Positions 35,463 through 47,088 of a stretch of DNA of 64,000 bases are shown in pieces. The notes beneath the pieces were generated by a model. It did no database searches. It saw nothing but the letters and a program-made list of their open reading frames with translations, and was not told the DNA's origin. The DNA lies in NCBI GenBank assembly GCA_006384855.1, contig VCJN01002954.1:1-64000 (forward strand). The letters run 5' to 3'. A program made the position numbers and the translations under genes. Position 1 is the first letter of the stretch; the number at the start of each line of letters is the position of its first letter. This stretch comes from Tetraselmis striata. Taxonomy: Eukaryota; Chlorophyta; Chlorodendrophyceae; Chlorodendrales; Chlorodendraceae.

Positions 35463-36498
35463 ATCCCGGGCCACTCCAATAGCGGCACTAGGCCGAATGT
35501 GATGTGAAGGCGCCGACAGGAAAGGGGCTTCGAAGTAGAGGTCTCGCAGCAAGGAGCGGAAGTGGGGGGCTCCAACCCAGAACGGGGCGCCACGGGCGTG
35601 CAACAGACCCATCGCCAAATCCGCCGCCAGCTCGGTCGCGTCCCCTTCCGCCGAACGTAGAACGCCTTCCACAGCACAACATCCCGGGCCACTCCAATAG
35701 CGGCACTAGGCCGAATGTGATGTGGAGGCGCCAACAAAACAGGAAGGGAGAGAGTGCTCAACGAGTAGGGAATGGAGAGCCGACCGGGCCAGCAACGACG
35801 TAAGACGCCGGTGTCCAGCGCACGATGTTCCGCCCAGCGCCAGATCCGCCGCCATCTCGGCCGCGTCCCCTTCCGCCGAACGTAGAGCTCCCTTCCATCA
35901 CAACATCCCGGGCCACTCCAATAGCGGCACTAGGCCGATTGTGATGTGGAGGCGCCGACAGGACAGGAAGGGGGAGGGTGCTCAAAGAACAGCGAACGGG
36001 GACTCGACCGGAGCAGCAACGACGTAAGACGCCAGTGTCCAGCGCACGTTGTTCCGCCCAGCGCCAGATCCGCCGCCAGCTCGGCCGCGTCCCCTTCCGC
36101 CGAACGTAGAGCTCCCTTCCCAGCACAACATCCCGGGCCACTCCAATAGCGGCACTAGGCCGAATGTGATGTGGAGGCGCCAACAAAACAGGAAGGGAGA
36201 GAGTGCTCAAAGAACAGCGAACGGGGACTTGACCGGAGCAGCAACGACGTAAGACGCCGGTGTCCAGCGCGCGTTGTTCCGCCCAGCGCCAGATCCGCCG
36301 CCAGCTCGGCCGCGTCCCCTTCCGCCGAACCTAGAGCTCCCTTCCCATCACAACATCCCGGGCCACTCCAATAGCGGCACTAGGCCGAAAGTGATGTGGA
36401 GGCGCCGACAGGACAGGAAGGGAGAGAGTGCTCAAAGAACAGCGAACGGGGATTTGACCGGAGCAGCAACGACGTAAGACGCCGGTGTCCAGCTCACA
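35463..36498 (+). repeat. Tandem array of a 223-bp unit (about 4.6 copies)
   Basis: ATCCCGGGCCACTCCAATAG recurs at 35463, 35681, 35904, 36130 and 36354 (periods 218, 223, 226, 224). Units also share GGCACTAGGCCGA, GATGTGGAGGCGCC, GACGTAAGACGCC and TTCCGCCGAACGTAGA. The first copy is the most diverged. The array ends about 200 bp before the left end of the mobile island. Parallel open frames on both strands follow from the repetition and show no protein character. Confidence 0.95.
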
Positions 36499-36695
36499 CT
36501 GCTCCTCCGCGGCAGTGGCAGCACGGGCGGGGCCAAGGCTACCAAGGCGCCACCCGTGCACGATCCCCGCCCCCATCCCCAGCCGGGGATGGAGGCGGAG
36601 GAAGGGCCCGCGATTCCGAGGCCCGAGGACGGTTGTCGGGCCCGCCCTGGCGGTGGGTGGGTGGGTTATACACTCAAATCCTACATACCTACAAG

Positions 36696-36856
36696 GTGAG
36701 TCTGTGAGTCTGTCTGCCGCCGATTTTCGGAATGGTTTCGCATATATTATTATATATATGGACAATTTATCTGTTATAGATTCCGTGATAATTCCGCCCA
36801 AGCCAAAATAACCGTCGCGCTTACGACATGCTGACTACGACCGGTACGGGTTTCGG
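36696..36856 (+). repeat. Left terminal inverted repeat, outer half
   Basis: Matches, inverted, the outermost part of 49455-49638, including TTTCGCATATATTATTATAT and CCAAAATAACCG...CGCGCTTAC. It ends in the 11-bp word ACGGGTTTCGG, where the LINE was inserted. Confidence 0.88.
36846..36856 (+). repeat. Target-site duplication of the LINE, 5' copy
   Basis: ACGGGTTTCGG, identical to 41269-41279. Confidence 0.85.
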
Positions 36857-36932
36857 ACTACGACCGCATTACCGAGTTTTCCCGCCTGCCCTGGTATAAC
36901 ATAACCGTAGCTCCGGTAGGGGTGGCCCCGAT

Positions 36933-37367
36933 ATGGGCAACCGCGTGCGACCGGGTGCAGCCGTCATAGTGACGGGGGTTCGCCCTTGGACGGTTGGGCA
37001 CCTGGCCCGGGCGCGGGGGCGTCGTCCCGCCATGCGTCGTGTGTGTTGTTGGGGGGACCCGTCGCCACTACCTGCCTTTTGGAGCCGCGTCGATCGGGCG
37101 TTTAATGGCCGGCCCTCGGCCATTCCGAATATCGATCGTGTGTTGCAGCGGGATGGGCTAGTGCGCTTTGATGTGTATTACACCGAAGGCAGGGTGCGCA
37201 TGTCGCGAGCGTTTACAACGTTTTGTAGGCCGGTGGGGGTGGTACTTGCGGGAACACCGCTCGTACTGGGATCGCCACGCCGCCCGCCCTCCCCCTCCTC
37301 CCCACCCGCCCGCCTTGCCCTTTCCCTTCCCTCCTATGCCCGCCCACATGTGCGTTGCGACGCTTGA
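36933..37367 (+). pseudogene. Possible LINE ORF1 or upstream part of the single LINE frame
   Basis: ATG at 36933 opens a 144-aa basic frame (MGNRVRPGAAVIVTGVRPW ... FWSRVDRAFNGRPSAIPNI) that ends at 37367 and overlaps the start of the endonuclease frame. It includes a CCW segment but no recognisable zinc-knuckle series. It may be a true ORF1 or the N-terminus of one polyprotein shifted by a frameshift in the Pro-rich stretch near 37270-37330. Confidence 0.4.
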
Positions 37368-40300
37368 CGTGAATGGGTTGTCTTCTAAGGTAGAGGATGG
37401 CGCGCTGCTGATCGAGCGATCTGTAGATGTTCTGCTCGTTCAGGATACCACGGTTAGGGCGACCGATATGCGAGTGCGTTTCAATGGGTACTCTGACTAC
37501 TCTTCGTTCGGTGACTGCGTTGCATCGGAACGTGGGTGTTGTGTGTTAGTCCGGTCGCCGTACCGAGCGCGGGCAGGCGGCGCGCCCCACGGATGTTGGA
37601 CATGTGTCCGGGTGGGGGGAGGTTGCAGTGACTCCGCGGCCACTATAGTTATATCGGCTTATCTGCCCACCGGCTCACAGGGGGAACCGTATCGGGACCG
37701 CATGCGCAAAGAGTTGGCGCGGTTTCGTACGAGGTATCCGAGGGATATGATCGTGGTGGTGGTGGGGGGGGGGGGGGGGGGGGTTGGAACATGGATGAAA
37801 AGGAGTTGACGGCTCTACTCATGCGTTGGCGGCGCGGTGCCTTCCCGGCGGTAAGCCCATGTGGCCGCGGGATGCATCGGCGCGCGAACGCGGTACTTGT
37901 CGGAGGGGCAGCTGCCGCGTTTTCGACCACTTCATCGCATGGCCTCCCGTTACAGGCCATCCCCGCCCCCTCTCGCCCTCGGCATGGGTGGACTACTCTT
38001 GGGACACCTCCGATCACTTCCGTGTCCTGTCTTCTTTCCCTGTGGGCGGCATCCGTGAGGACACCGCCTGTCCACCTCCCCTGCATGAACGCTTGTCTGC
38101 AAGGTCCATTCCCAAACCGGCCACGGTGACTCTTCCTCTGAATGGCCGAAGCCGTTCCACGATTTTGTCACCGCTAATCCGTTCGCGGTGCTCACCCCTC
38201 TAGATGACCCACGTGTAGACGGCGGGCCCTCGGGAGGGGGCGGGGGATCCCTAGAAACCGGCGCCGACCACTTTATCCATGCAATATGGTCGGCGGCGCG
38301 TGGGGTAGGGGCCGTTACCAAGCCCAGGCGTCGTGGCCTAGGGCCGCCGCTGCAACGGTCTATCCTAGGTGCGATCAATCGTCGGTGCATGGCTTTTATG
38401 GCGTGCCGGGGGACTAGGGGCCGTCGGGATCCCGCTCCAGCGTCGGCCCATATTAATATGTTGCCTCACGGCATAGGGTCCGGACACTAGTACGTTATAA
38501 CCGCCGCCGCCAGAGGGAGCGAGCCGTGCAAAAAGCGGTTCAGGATTTTAAGAAGGGTGGTGGGAGACGGGGGTTCTGGAAGTGGGCGCGCTCTCTCCGT
38601 AAGGGGCAGGGTTCATTCGAGGGCGCGAACGACCAGCCAGGACGCGATCCGGTATCGGGGGTACTTCATACCGAGCCGGGCGAAATCAATGCGTGCTAGG
38701 CGCGGCACTATCGGGAGCTGCTGCGTGACCCCCACCCCCTAGCTCAACGGGTTGCGATATACCGTGCGGCGTACATCGGTACATCGCCACCCAGCCATTG
38801 CCCCCGCACTAAACATGATTAATGGGCATATAACATGGGAGGAACTAGTCAAGGCTCTTAGGCGTTTAAAAAATACTAACGCCCAGGGGCAGGATGGGAT
38901 TACCGCGGAGGGTATAAAATTGGCGATATATGCCCCAAATAGCCATTTTGGCAAGGCATTGCTGGCCTTACTTAACGGGATATGGACTAGGAACTATATC
39001 CCCCAGCAATGGCGTAGGTCGGGCAGCATAGTATCGGTGCCCAAAAAGGCGACTCAACCGTTCTGGACAATTATAGGGGTAGATATTTCGATTATGGGTG
39101 CCGCTATGAAACTCCTTATGACCGTCATTACCCGACGCTTGCAAGCAAGGTGTCTGCCAAGCTAAAGGGATAATCCGCCGTTGGCAAGCGGGTTTTATGC
39201 GGAATGAGGAGGGCCCCATGCAAGTCGCCAGCTTGTTCGATATGATCGCGGCTCGTCGCCAAGCGGCAGGTCTACCCACGTACGCGGGTTTTGTATTGAC
39301 TTTAGGAAGGCATATGACACCGTAGCTCATGAGTTTTTGTTCCTAAAACTACAAGCCGTAGGAGTAACGGGTCATATGCTTACCTTCAATAAAATTTTAT
39401 ACATGGATAGTATGGTATCGGTCAAGATAGGGGTGACCCCGGGAACACTATCAAACCCCATACCCATAGAGTGTGGCCTCCGATAGGGATGCCCCGCTTC
39501 CCCCATCCTATTTAACATATTTATTAACGATATATTCGATGGGGTAGAACATCTAGGGTGTGATGTACCATGGTGCACCGACACATTAGCGGCAAGGCAA
39601 CCACAAAGGGTGCCATGTCAGTTATACGCATACGACGCATGATGTTGGTATCACATGCTCGTTCGATAACCTGCATGCCATGTTTGCCAACTTCTCGCAA
39701 TGGGCGGAGGACCGTTTTATGGGGTTTGGGGTGCTTAAGTGTGGGGTGATGGCATTATGCCGATATTCCGACGAGACCGCGTTACGCAAACAAGCTGCCC
39801 AATGGTAGCATGGGGGGGGACGGGTACCGGTAGTAAATGAATATAGGTATTTGGGTACGGTCTTTAAGTCGAATTTAGGTATGCAACACATAGTAGACGA
39901 CCGGGTAAGGACGGGTGTACGCGCCATTGAGGCGCTCGATTCGGTATCAGTCGGTGGACGGGACATAATTCCTATTAATGTGCGTGTGTCTGTCTTTATA
40001 AAACCTGTGTACTGCCGGTTTCAACTTACGGGTGTCAAGTATGGGGCATGGATAGAACTAGCGGCGCAAATGAATTACCAACCGTACTCAATCAGTGCTT
40101 GCGGTGCCTCATTGGGGTGGGTAAAAACTCCCCGGGGGTGGCCACTACACCGATGATGCGGGAATTTTGATGCGGGATATTGCGCCCATAGAGGCTACGG
40201 CCGCTGCGGCACGTGCTCGGGCGTTCCTTAAAGCATCCAACTTGAATACATGTATAACCCATTTAGTAGATCAGCAAAGTCAGGCGCGCCCTACCACGTG

Positions 40301-41072
40301 GACGTCGGGGACTGTGCGGCGGTTAGATCGACTAGCAAGGGCGAACGTAGGGCTAGGTGAGGGGGCGCACCTTCCACTTGAGTGGAGGTCACTAGCCGCG
40401 CGCGATACCGCTAAACTAGTAAAGGCATCAGAGTGGGCGCGTTACGAATCGTTGGCATCGTTAACACGCACTAAAACCTGGGGTATATATTTCTCTGCGT
40501 CTTATGCGTCAAACCCGTTGCCACAGTACGGTGTGGGTGTCCACGCGGGGGTTGTGGCCGGGCTGCACATTATGATACAATTACGCACCCGAGTATTTCC
40601 CACTGCCCGCCGATTCGCCTGGATTCATGCCATTCCTGAGCGGTTCCTTGAACACTGCCCTGCATGTGGCGGAGGTGAATCTGAGACTATCGAACATATG
40701 TTGGTAGAGTGCCCGCGGTGGGGGTATCACCGTCATAATTTTGGGTTGTTAGTTCTGGAGTTCAAGGATTTTATTAGTAGTCAGGTTATTGCGTCAACAC
40801 ATGAGGACTTAACTGCCTTTATTTGGGGCGGGGTCCTCCCTCCCTTCACGGCTCCCTGGATTTTTTCTGGGAATGGGGATTCTTTACAGCTATGGTGTCG
40901 GGCCCTCCCTCACATTGCCTTCTTTGTTGCACATGTATCGCACTCCCAAAATGCTTTATTTGCTCCGCGAGTTGGGGCTTGCCCAACTCGCATTACTCGG
41001 ACGCCCAAACGGGTAGGGCGGACCTTTCGTGGTCAGTGCCGGGTATTTTCATGGCAGTGTTTTAGACTGTGA
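37338..41072 (+). pseudogene. LINE endonuclease / reverse transcriptase, broken
   Basis: Endonuclease (about 37346-38060): CVATLDVNGLSSKVEDG and VDVLLVQDT fit the EEP N-terminal motifs. The expected GGDWN-type motif is interrupted by a G run at about 37765-37783, after which the frame shifts to WNMDEKELTALLMRW. DYSWDTSDHFRVL fits the SDH motif. Reverse transcriptase (about 38820-39660): ALRRLKNTNAQGQDGITAEG, then PQQWRRSGSIVSVPKK, then DFRKAYDTVAHEF in another frame, then GCPASPILFNIFINDIFD following an in-frame stop. The YADD box is degenerate (LYAYDA then stop). The C-terminus, 40167-41072, holds a finger (CPACGGGESETIEHMLVEC, C-x2-C-x8-H-x4-C). At least four frame breaks make it non-functional. 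Confidence 0.88.
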
Positions 41073-41268
41073 TCCAACAGTGTTGAAAAATCCGCCACTG
41101 GCCTTCAATTAGTCTTGCAAAATGCTTTGGCAACTTGCTTGATGACTATAACATTGCGTCGCCTACCCAGGGCTTTCCGTACCTAGATTGCTGCCTAAAC
41201 GGCGGTCGTAGAGACGCTGCTAGGGTTTCACTGCCAGTCTAGTGATCTAGTCCCGGGGGCGAAAAAAA

Positions 41269-41279
41269 ACGGGTTTCGG
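41269..41279 (+). repeat. Target-site duplication of the LINE, 3' copy
   Basis: ACGGGTTTCGG directly follows the LINE A run and duplicates 36846-36856. Confidence 0.85.
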
Positions 41280-41466
41280 CCGCCTGGCCGACGCCGGTCG
41301 GGCCGATCGTCACCGTTCGTCAGGTCTACGGGGCGGGCATGGCGCGAAGCGCCTAGCCCGCAGCGTGGACGACCGGTCCTTGACACCCGACGCCGTCGTT
41401 CGTCCGTCGCCGGACGCCGGACGACCGTCGCCCGTCCGTCGACGGACGCCGGGCCCCGGGTCGGCA
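41280..41466 (+). repeat. Left terminal inverted repeat, inner half
   Basis: Continues the left inverted repeat after the LINE. It is rich in CGTCCGTCG/CGACGGACG words and pairs, inverted, with about 49272-49455. Confidence 0.85.
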
Positions 41467-42076
41467 AGTCGGACACTGTGAGATTCAGATGTGACGTAAA
41501 TGTGCCCTACTGGTGACGAACGACGACATACGGGGACGATACGGGACGGACGAGGGACGTGGATTTCATACCCAGTAGCGACGACTATCGCGCGCGACCT
41601 GTAAAGTACTATATGAATTTCTCGTTTCCATAATTTCATCAAATTGATATGCGCACGCGGGCTCGCATGTCGCCCGCCGACGCGGAGCACCCGGGCTAAG
41701 TACATGCGGATGTACGCACTCATTGCACATCGCCGCACATCGCTGACCGCACATCGCTGACCGCTGACCCCGCGGTGTGCGGCGATGTGCGGCACGACGG
41801 GCGGAGGTGTGGGCGGATGTAGGTGGTACGGTAGGTGGTAGGCGGTAGGTGGTGTTCGTAGGTGCGCGTTTTAATGCAGCCGCCCTAACTGCTGATGATT
41901 GTGTAACGCCCCAGCACGCGCATGAAGTACGGGGTCGCCTCACGGTCACCGCCGCTCACCGCTGAATCAAGCGCGGACAGCCGCGCACTCGCATCTGTGT
42001 TGCCTGCCGGTGGTGGGTTACATCCACCCCAACTCTCACCCCCCCCCCCCCCCGCCCCCCGCGCGCGGCAGCAGGC

Positions 42077-43863
42077 ATGCCGGCAAAGGGATGGATAGCG
42101 AGTGTGTCGAAGGATGGCGTGTACTCATTCAAGCACTGCCGGGGCAACGTGACGGGCACATGTGATAAGATGGCGCGAGAGCGGCACTTCCTAAAATTCC
42201 CGAACTGTAGCCACTCGTTGAAGCGTGCGGCTAAGTTGCGCCGCAAGGCCGCCTTATCACAAGCAGCAGCAGCAGGGGCGGCAGCAGCAGCAGCAACAAC
42301 AACAGGGGCGGCAGCAGGAGTAGCTGCAGCCGTCGGAAACGGCCCGCCGGCGCCGGTCTCGGACGACGGCGGCTCGAAGGTGGACGATGTGATGGGCGTG
42401 GGGGAGGACCCCGTTGGCGAAGACGGTATGGACATCGACGCGCCTGCGTGGCCGCCGGCGGGCGTGGAACCCGCGATGAGGGCGTGATATGGAAAGGCGA
42501 TCCCGGCGACTTCTACATGAAGGTCATCGCCAAGGAGTATGGCACTACGGCGTGATAACCGGCGTCGTTACCGAGTGGGTGTTGGAGGACTACGGCGGGG
42601 CGACCCAGTGGCGCGCTGTTTTCGAGGACGGGGACATTGTGGGCCTTCTGCGTTCAGAGGTGAGTGGGCCCGGCCTGTGTGCTGGTGGCACCACTCAACT
42701 GCGGTTGTATGGAATCACACGCACCCGCCCGGTCGGCGTGGCAGGTTGTGGAGGCTATGGCGGCTGCCCAGGAGCACCCCCCTGTGGATGCGGACGGGGA
42801 GGCTCGCTTGGTAACCGTCCATGAAGGTGATGACTTGTCCAGTGAATCACGCACCTTGCCCGGCGTGCGTTCAACACAACCCGGCTGGCGGAGGCCAAGC
42901 AGAACACTGGCTGCCATGGCGTGTGCCATGTGCATGTGGTCCTGGGCTACGTCAGCATGGTCAAACTCTTCCCCCTCGCGCCGTTCCACCTGTTTTTTTT
43001 TGGCTTGGGAAGGGACTTCTGGAGGAAATTTGTCACCGTGCAGGGCCACGTTGGATTCCGAGCTATGAAGCAGGAAGACCGGCGCCAGGCTTTAGTCCCG
43101 ATACCCAGCAACTTTGAACGCGGGTTGCGCCCTTCGTTTGCAGTGTCCAAGAATCGAAAGGTAACCCCCCCCCCCCCCCCCCAGGGGTGGGCGTGGGCGT
43201 GGGCGTGACGGCATTCCCCTCCATGATTGCAGGGTCAGGCAAGGTGACGGTGCAGTCCGGCTGGGTCATGGAGGACTGCTTGCACCACATGGAAACGTTT
43301 TCCATTCTTAACGCCGGTCCGCTGCTCGAGGAGGCCCGGGTGAAGGCGATCATGACCGAGAAGGAGCTTCGCGTCCCTTGGCGGTGCTTGGGCACATGTA
43401 CAAGCGCATGCAAGGAGCTGCGTGGTTCGTCACGCGGTGGGGGTTGCAGAATGTGGTGACGGAGGAGGACGGCCCCGAGCGCAAGGCGCAGGTGGACGCG
43501 CTACCTAGGGAGGGGAGGACTCGATACCCAGCGCGGCGCCAAGGCGCGGCGGCCGGGGCAGCGCGGCGCCAAGGCGCGGCGGCCGGGGCAGCGCGGCGCC
43601 AAGGCGCGGCGGCCGGGGCAGCGCGGCGCCAAGACAGCGCATACAGCGGAATCGGCGGAGAGGGATGCATTACAAGCTGTGGACGGCAGCCGCTGAAAAC
43701 TATGCGGTCATGCCGCAACAACCCCACCACTGGCTTCTGGATACCTCTGATCTGGCTGGCGGCGGCGGGCTGCGGGATGCAGGGCCGCATGACTGAGGTG
43801 GCGGTGCTGGTGAGCCCGGAGAGTCTGCATGCGGCGGAGGCGGCGCAGCCGCATAGGCACTAG
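42077..43863 (+). pseudogene. Transposase-like gene of the TIR element, probably decayed
   Basis: Several conserved-looking blocks lie on one strand. An ATG at 42077 opens a frame with a Cys/His cluster (KHCRGNVTGTCDKMARERHF, PNCSH) and poly-Ala. About 42480-42660 encodes, after a one-base frame break, a Tudor/chromo-like segment (HYGVITGVVTEWVLEDY, WRAVFEDGDIVGLLRSEV) ending at a plausible donor. About 42700-43158 encodes GCHGVCHVHVVLGYVSMVKL, FPLAPFHLFFFGLGRDFW and PSNFERGLRPSFAVSKNRK before a C-tract intron. About 43235-43440 encodes KVTVQSGWVMEDCLHHMETF and HMYKRMQGAAWFVTRWG. The GxHG...MH/FH...GL..DFW order recalls the large cut-and-paste transposases related to EnSpm/CACTA-type Tnp2 proteins. 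I cannot place catalytic acidic residues, so the assignment is tentative. Confidence 0.45.
43531..43633 (+). repeat. 30-bp tandem repeat (3.4 copies) in the transposase-like region
   Basis: Units at 43531-43560, 43561-43590 and 43591-43620 are identical and a partial unit follows. The period is divisible by three; in the open frame it reads RRQGAAAGAA repeats. Confidence 0.95.
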
Positions 43864-44570
43864 ACAATGCTCTGAAGCGAGCCCCAATTGTCTGCCCAGC
43901 GCCTGCCCCAATGTAACGCACCAGCTTGGCAGCAATTGGCAGCTCTTTTGCCCCCCCTCCACCCCACAGACACACTACCAATACCAGTTTCTCATCCCGG
44001 CGGGCAGTTGATGCGTATACCCAGGCTTGTGCGTACGCGGTGCGGGGGGGGGGGGGGGGGGGGGGATCACTATAGCTAAGCTAGTGATGTGAGATATGAG
44101 TGCAGCAACAGATATTGTGCAAGATATAATACGATGGCATGCAAGCGGGTCCCCGCTCTTCCACAATCATTGGCCATGCTCCCTCTTGCCCCGCCCCCGG
44201 TGCCCTTTAGCTGCTCTCAGCATCCCGAGTGGGATGGGCGGGGCAGCGGTTGCTACCGAGTGAGGCGTAGCATCGTTTGCAGTAGCAACGCAACCTTTCC
44301 GGTGTGACGCCGCCTGGATGTAACCCAGCAGTACGCGCAAAGTGCAAGTGCAAGCTGCTGATGGCGGGGATCCCGCGCGGGGGGGGGGGGGGGGGGCTGT
44401 GGGATAGGCGGGGCAGCGGTTGCTACCGAGTGAGGCGTAGCATCGTTTGCAGTAGCAACGCCGCCTTTCCGGTTGCATAGTGTGACACCGCTTGGATGCA
44501 ACCCAGCAGTACGCGCAAAGTGCAAGTGTTACACGTCCGTGTGCCCCACCCAATGACATTGCGCCCGACC

Positions 44571-44858
44571 TCACTGACGGCATGTCTCGCTCTCCTTCAG
44601 CTCCTGGGCCGTCCGCCGCCTCACCCTGCGCACCCTACCAGCCGCGCGTGCCTTCTCGGAAGCCTCACACACGGCGGCGCGAGTCGCGTCGTGAAACGCG
44701 TCCCTGACATGGCGGAACTCCGCCCTCACCGTGGCCGTGGTCGGGCAGGGGACTGCCCGCTGATGGGTCGCCATGCATGGGTACTTGGGGCCGCACAAAG
44801 CCGGGGTGCCGTCGCAGCAACACTCCCAGTCCGTCCGTTGGCCGCAGTCCACGCACAT
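44571..44858 (-). CDS. Cys-rich, zinc-finger-like reading frame in the TIR element
   Basis: The minus-strand frame holds MCVDCGQRTDWECCCDGTP, ALCGPKYPCMATHQRAVPC and then a basic helix-like tail (VRAEFRHVRDAFHDATRAAV ... KARAAGRVRRVRRRTAQELK). The spacing of Cys pairs with a following His is that of a small zinc-binding module. Similar C-terminal Cys-rich modules occur on several eukaryotic transposases (for example the piggyBac type), so this may be the end of a second transposase or an accessory protein. No upstream exon is securely joined, and a Gly/Pro-rich overlapping frame covers the opposite strand. Confidence 0.35.
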   Translation of the reverse strand: MCVDCGQRTDWECCCDGTPALCGPKYPCMATHQRAVPCPTTATVRAEFRHVRDAFHDATRAAVCEASEKARAAGRVRRVRRRTAQELKESETCRQ

Positions 44859-46538
44859 GATAGTGCATGTGGCCGCCTCCCGCCACTGCTCGTAGTGCTC
44901 CGGTCAACATGGCGACGAGCAAGTCGGCATGTCCCGCAGGTGGCTGCGGGGCGGGTGGCGCGAGCGCAGCCTCGCTCGCCTCAACAACCCCCATAGCCCG
45001 ATCAGTCGCCTCGACCACGGCCTCCTCCGCCTCCTGACGCGGCGCACCAGGCGCATCATCGTCGCCTGGCAGGGCGTCCCCCCCCGCAACGGCGCCGTCG
45101 GCGGTGGCCGACGCCGTCGTGGCGGGGTGTTGTGAGGAGGTGGCCCTAGACATAGGTGGGGCCGGCACCGCCATGTGTTGCTCCACATGCGGTGCGGTTC
45201 CTGACGCGACAGCTCCGTCGCACCAGTACCGGCGCCGGCACCCCACGCCTGCTAAGCTTACCACCAACCGGCATGTTTCCTTTTGGAGGCGGTTCATCCG
45301 CGTCGGAGGTGAGCGGCGGTGCCTGTGTGGGTGTCGATACTGCCCGGCCATTAGGGCTATCGCCGCATGCCGCTCCGCCGACCCACGCCGCGGCGTGTGC
45401 TGCGCCCCGCATAGTCGCCTCGAATATATTATACATGACACGGGGACGGGTGGGGGGGGGGGGGTGGGGGGGGGGGGGGGGATTCGTGCGTTTCGTATGT
45501 CGGCGGAACGGCGTGCGAAGCTGCGGCTGGCGAAGGTGGTGGAAGTAAGCGTGGCGGCGTCGGCGGCGTATTACCGTGCGTGCATGCGTGCGCAACCCCG
45601 CGGCAGCAAGCCCCGGACTCGGCGTGTGCCGGCGGCAGAGCTGCGAAGCCATGGACACGGTACGGGATGCCAAGTCTGGCTAAGCAACTGCCGAGGCTGG
45701 CGGCTTAACCCCCATGTCCGGCGGTTGAGGGACGGAAAGTGCGTAGAAGTTGATCGGCAAAGCGGGCATATAAGCATGGCTGTGCTAGGTTCCTATTAAG
45801 TAATGGCGGTTTGTGCTAAGTAATTCGTAGGGGTGGACCATGCAGCGCAGGTAGGGGGCGGTATAAATGAGGCCGGGCACATATACTGCTCCACGAAACG
45901 ACACTGTGGCACGTGTAGTTGAATCAAGACGAGGAGGCGCGAATGAACTGCTCCGAAACCACGCGATGTGCCCGGTGGCCTCCATATCAAGCACGTCCAC
46001 CGATGCAAGTAATAAGGACAGGACCCCCCCGCCCCGCCCACCCCCCCCCCCCCCCCACCACCCGCCAAAGTGGAGGAAGTGTAGGAGTACAACCGGAGCA
46101 TGACGTGATCCATTGTCGCTTATTTACAAGCACGGGCGGTGCTGCTAGACCCGATCGTCTACGGCCGATATACTATTCACACTATATTAACATCGGTGCA
46201 CACCGCCGCACACCGCCGCACACCGCCGCACAACGCTGCGCGCGCACATTCGTCGCGCACATATACGCGCGCCCTACCGCACATATTATCCCGGATTCAC
46301 TCGGTGAAACCGCGTATTCATTACGCCGTGCTACTTCAACAATAAACATTGCGAAATTACACCGACACAATGCCGCACCGACTAGCTCTTGACAATACGT
46401 GCATGTAAATAGTGGTGGCGCGCTGCTCCTCGCCTCCGATGTGTCGTTGACTGCTGCGGAAGGCGGTCGTCGACTGGGTATTAGTTTCTCCACCTCGGCC
46501 GCCCCCCCCCCCCCCCCCCCCCCCTTCACCGCTCACAG

Positions 46539-47088
46539 CGCCATGGCAGACCTCGCCCCCCGGGCAAAAGTGGGCGGCGAGCCTTGTTGTCTCGCGTGTC
46601 CGCGCCGCCGGCATCGAGGAGGACGAGAAAGACATGAGGAAACGCGTGACAAGGTGGGCGCGCAACAAAACACTCCACCCTCCACATTAGCACGCACCCA
46701 CTCGTGGCTAACTTGTGCCGCGCGCAGGTTCGTCCGGGAGCGCCGTAAGGCCCACCTCAACGCCAAGGCTTCCACAGTGCCAGCGGCGCAACTCGTGGTG
46801 GCCGAGGAGGCCGCATCCTCAGCCGCTTAAAGGCGAAACGATTGTGGCTTGTTGTGGGCGTCTGGGCACAGGGGGCGTCCCGACGCCAAGGTAAGGAAGC
46901 TCATGGCGGCGTCGTCGACGGCACAGCCTCCCGGGGGGGTAAAGACACTGACGGATGACAAGAAGCGGAAGAGGCCAGTGAAGAAGCGCCGAGGTAAGAA
47001 ACTGACGGTCGCGGAGTCGGAGGCGGAGGCAGCGAGATCGTCGAAGCGGAGGGTCCCCCGGGCACGCAAGAACAAGAACAAGCAGTAG
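46539..47088 (+). CDS. Basic, Lys/Arg-rich cargo reading frames of the TIR element
   Basis: A frame around 46600-46830 reads AAGIEEDEKDMRKRVTR and, across a plausible intron (46653-46728; AAG|GTGGGC ... CGCAG|GTTC), FVRERRKAHLNAKA, ending at a TAA near 46830. A second frame from ATG 46903 to 47088 encodes a 61-aa basic protein (KTLTDDKKRKRPVKKRRGKK, RVPRARKNKNKQ) with nuclear-localisation-like clusters. The two may be parts of one gene. They are DNA-binding-like in composition, but no family is recognised. Confidence 0.35.

Larger units (their letters stand above)
36857..41268 (+). mobile_element. Non-LTR retrotransposon (LINE), 4.4 kb, inactivated
   Basis: The element is bounded by an exact 11-bp direct repeat (ACGGGTTTCGG) and ends in a short A run (41262-41269). 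It interrupts the left inverted repeat of the larger DNA element: the inverted partner at the right end runs through this point without interruption. Inside, in order, are a possible ORF1 (ATG at 36933), an EEP-type endonuclease region, a reverse transcriptase region and a C-terminal Cys/His finger. Frameshifts, stops and a poly-G tract break the coding sequence. It is younger than the DNA element it sits in. Confidence 0.9.

Noticed and set aside
35463-36498. Parallel open frames on both strands of the 223-bp array
   Set aside because: They result from tandem repetition of a GC-rich unit. The proteins have no recognisable pattern and no consistent start or splice sites.
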